This document shows, one piece after another, positions 48,150 to 50,654 of a stretch of 50,654 bases of DNA. Each line of letters starts with the position of its first letter. Within the stretch, counting starts at the first letter, position 1. The notes below the pieces were generated by a model. The model was not told the DNA's origin. It saw nothing but the letters and a program-made list of their open reading frames with translations, and did not search any database. A program made the translations under genes and the position numbers. The stretch comes from Methanobacteriota archaeon (GTDB taxonomy: Archaea; Undinarchaeota; Undinarchaeia; Undinarchaeales; Undinarchaeaceae), in assembly GCA_002687935.1 (NCBI GenBank), contig NZBN01000004.1, positions 1 through 50,654 of the forward strand, read 5' to 3'.

Positions 48150-50654
48150 TTGTACCTCCTGTTTCCATAGCTCCTGTACTGCTGCCGCACATAGCGTGCA
48201 TAGTCAGGATGCCTCTTATAATATTCTGCCCACTCTTTTTTCAGTCCTGCCTGTTTTTCAGGAGACATAGTAGGAGTTGGAACTTCTGGCTTTCTATCAG
48301 GGGCTGCAGGATGTTTAGAAACCTGCTTTCCAAGTGGCTTTCCTGGCTTTAATCTAGTTCTTGGAGACATATCTGCAGGTTTCTTCAGGAAGCCGGCAAG
48401 ATGTAGTTTTTCGAATACTGCCATTGCTTTCTCGGACTTGTATATAGGAATCCAGCCCTCCCTCAAAGAAAGTCCAAGTGCAGCAATCAAGATAAGAACT
48501 CCAAGTCCGGCAAAGAGAGGTGTCAAATTTCTCTTTGTCTTTTTCTTGCTTGACTCTGACTGCATTTGAATCTGCCTTACAATTTCATCAGCACTACTGA
48601 GTTTTGAGTTAATCTGACCTATCAAAGTCTTGACTTGGTCACTTCTTCCTTGTTGAGCTGACTGAGTCACCTGCTGAAGAATTGAGTTAACTTCAGACAT
48701 CATAGTCTCCGCCTCATTGAGTGAAGCTGTCATCTCACCTGAGAGTTTTCCGAGTCCAGCCTGCGCCTTAAGGGTGTCAATTCCTCTTTGTGTAGAAGAG
48801 TATCTCCCCTGAGCTGATGAAACAAGAGAAACTAGATCTTCCTTGACCTCAATTGTTACTGGGATTGAAATTGTCTCGAGAATAGTTCCTTTGTAGGAGA
48901 ATTTGAAGAATATTTTTCCTCTGTAGAGACCTTCAGTATCTGGGGCTGTTAGTGTCGCGGTGACGGACGGAGTTTCGTTTACTCCGCCTATTGATAAAGT
49001 TGATGATGAAAGGCTAATGGCATTTTTGATTGAAGTTTCCAAACTTATAGTTGCAGTAATATCCTTAGTGTCACCGGAAAGAACTGTTGTTGTGAAAATC
49101 TTTGTGTCAGAAGTTCCAGGAGAAACCGTTCCCAAATCCCATGTAGCTGGTGCCACATCCATTTTTGGAGCAGGGGGAGCAGAAGGAACTGTGTAGCTTA
49201 CAGGGAAGGTAGTAGACACACCTGCACTCTTGAAAGTAACTGACTCTGCCTTGAAACCTGCATCAGCATCAGAAGATACTGAAACAGTAACAGACCCTGT
49301 TATTGAGCCGTTTACTGGAATTGATGTAGCACTGAGACTTACTGAGAATTCATTAGGTGCTGTGAAACTAAGACCTGAAACTGCGGCGTTTCCGCCGTTC
49401 ATTATGCTTATATTCTGAGTCATCGACTCCCCGCGTTCTATTGTTCCGAAGGAAATTGAAGGAGGACTGAATGAGAGAGCACCGAGCTGCTTTTTCAGCT
49501 GGTAGGAGACAGGAATTGTTATATTTCCTCCACTGTGTGAAATCGTGACACTCTCTGTATAATTTCCGTCTGCCATGCTACTCGTTGTTAAAAGAGTTAG
49601 TTTCAAGGACTTTGTGGCACTGGGAGCTACATCGAAAGGACCCTCATCATCAATAGACAGCTCAGTTGCGCTTGTGCTGACAGTTATATTTGTAACATTT
49701 GCAAGACCAGAGTTACTCAGGATTATAGTACTTGATTTATTTTCATCCTGTTGTAAGGATCCAAAATCAACATTTGATGGAGAGGCAGAAAAGGCTGACT
49801 GGAAGTTGAACTGAAGTGTGTATATGACAGACTTCAGAGTTCCTGAAGTCGTACCGTTAATTGTTATTACCTCGTTAAAAGAACCATTTATAGCGTCGGA
49901 AGGTGCCGTAACATTTATTGTAAGAATTGTACTTTGATTCACTCCAAGACTTGACTGGCCCAAACTTACGCTAAGGTTTGTGTTATTGGAGTGTGCAGAA
50001 AGACCTGTGAACTGGGCAATACCACTGTTTGTCAGTGTGACATTTCTTATGACAGAAACGCCAGCCGGAACAGAACCCAGATTGGCTGACGACTCACTTA
50101 GAGTGAGGTCACCAAGTGCCCGTTCGAAAGTGAACTCAAAGAGGGCTCCTCCAGAGAGTGGACCAGAATGCATCGCCTCCTGGAAGAGAAGCTCTCCAAC
50201 ATAATGGCAGGTCTGACCCTGAGAACAGTCTGTCGGCTTTGTTACACTGAGGTCAAATGAGCTTGCAGGATTTAGATTGTTGACTGCTCCGACAAGGTTT
50301 AGGCTACCTGAAGAGATTAGACCGCAGTCGCTAACCTTGTAAAGCTGGTAGAAAAGACCACGGTGTTTAGAGATATCTGCATCATGAACTATGCTTGAAT
50401 TTAAGTCTATCTGCTGGAAAATACTATAATTGTTGTCGTTAAATGAACCGAAATTGTGAGGCTCTCCTTTGCCGAAATTTGAGGGACTAGAAACCTTGAG
50501 CGAGCCTCCTAATAGTACACTCGGTCGGCTTTGTTGATTGGATGAACTATCCTTCCAGATCTCAAAGGAGTAGGTGTCAGAACCACTTAAGTTCATTTCC
50601 AGAGTAGAGCCTGAAGAAGACGGGCAGGCATCACTAATTGTTCTTATAGTGTAA
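48146..50654 (-). CDS. Large surface protein with repeated Ig-like/CARDB-type beta domains and C-terminal TM plus basic tail (5' end outside window)
   Basis: Repeated VDFGSLQQDENKSSTIILSNSGLANVT / ISFGTIERGESMTQNISIMNGGNAAVS / WDLGTVSPGTSDTKIF units; TM LTPLFAGLGVLILIAALGLSL; frame stays open from 50596 to the window edge. Confidence 0.7.
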   Translation of the reverse strand, partial: YTIRTISDACPSSSGSTLEMNLSGSDTYSFEIWKDSSSNQQSRPSVLLGGSLKVSSPSNFGKGEPHNFGSFNDNNYSIFQQIDLNSSIVHDADISKHRGLFYQLYKVSDCGLISSGSLNLVGAVNNLNPASSFDLSVTKPTDCSQGQTCHYVGELLFQEAMHSGPLSGGALFEFTFERALGDLTLSESSANLGSVPAGVSVIRNVTLTNSGIAQFTGLSAHSNNTNLSVSLGQSSLGVNQSTILTINVTAPSDAINGSFNEVITINGTTSGTLKSVIYTLQFNFQSAFSASPSNVDFGSLQQDENKSSTIILSNSGLANVTNITVSTSATELSIDDEGPFDVAPSATKSLKLTLLTTSSMADGNYTESVTISHSGGNITIPVSYQLKKQLGALSFSPPSISFGTIERGESMTQNISIMNGGNAAVSGLSFTAPNEFSVSLSATSIPVNGSITGSVTVSVSSDADAGFKAESVTFKSAGVSTTFPVSYTVPSAPPAPKMDVAPATWDLGTVSPGTSDTKIFTTTVLSGDTKDITATISLETSIKNAISLSSSTLSIGGVNETPSVTATLTAPDTEGLYRGKIFFKFSYKGTILETISIPVTIEVKEDLVSLVSSAQGRYSSTQRGIDTLKAQAGLGKLSGEMTASLNEAETMMSEVNSILQQVTQSAQQGRSDQVKTLIGQINSKLSSADEIVRQIQMQSESSKKKTKRNLTPLFAGLGVLILIAALGLSLREGWIPIYKSEKAMAVFEKLHLAGFLKKPADMSPRTRLKPGKPLGKQVSKHPAAPDRKPEVPTPTMSPEKQAGLKKEWAEYYKRHPDYARYVRQQYRSYGNRRYK

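Noticed and set aside
49230-50204. Plus-strand ORFs opposite the surface protein
   Set aside because: Antisense to a long repeat-containing ORF; low-complexity translations without support.

Overview
The window reads as a chromosomal segment of an archaeon, probably DPANN-like. It carries an archaeal RNA polymerase/translation operon (rpoH-rpoB2-rpoB1-rpoA1-rpoA2-nusA-rps12-rps7-EF2-EF1A-rps10, minus strand), a 5S rRNA, seven tRNAs (two with introns), a compact type IV secretion/pilus-like operon (VirB2-, VirB6-, PrgI/VirB3- and VirB4-like), a membrane-anchored papain-like protease, a PurE/PfkB/PurD-like cluster, SRP54, a phosphohexomutase, a surface-glycan cluster, LeuRS and a large surface protein cut by the window end. 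The strongest unexplained structure is a family of small stem-loop elements near tRNA genes. Their conserved flanks read TCAGA-[variable stem]-TAACCC, and their outer arms copy the 5' end of the adjacent tRNA. Three consecutive compensatory base-pair changes between two copies support an RNA-level fold. Other items for follow-up are a predicted dephospho-CoA kinase + DHH phosphoesterase fusion, an endonuclease V-like protein lacking two expected catalytic aspartates, a degenerate nucleotidyltransferase + SWIM fusion, a bacterial-type LeuRS body with an archaeal-like tail, an intron-containing tRNA-Ile(UAU), a shared CTTGG trailer on the three G73 tRNAs, and three unlisted microproteins. All family calls come from reading motifs by eye; no database search was run.
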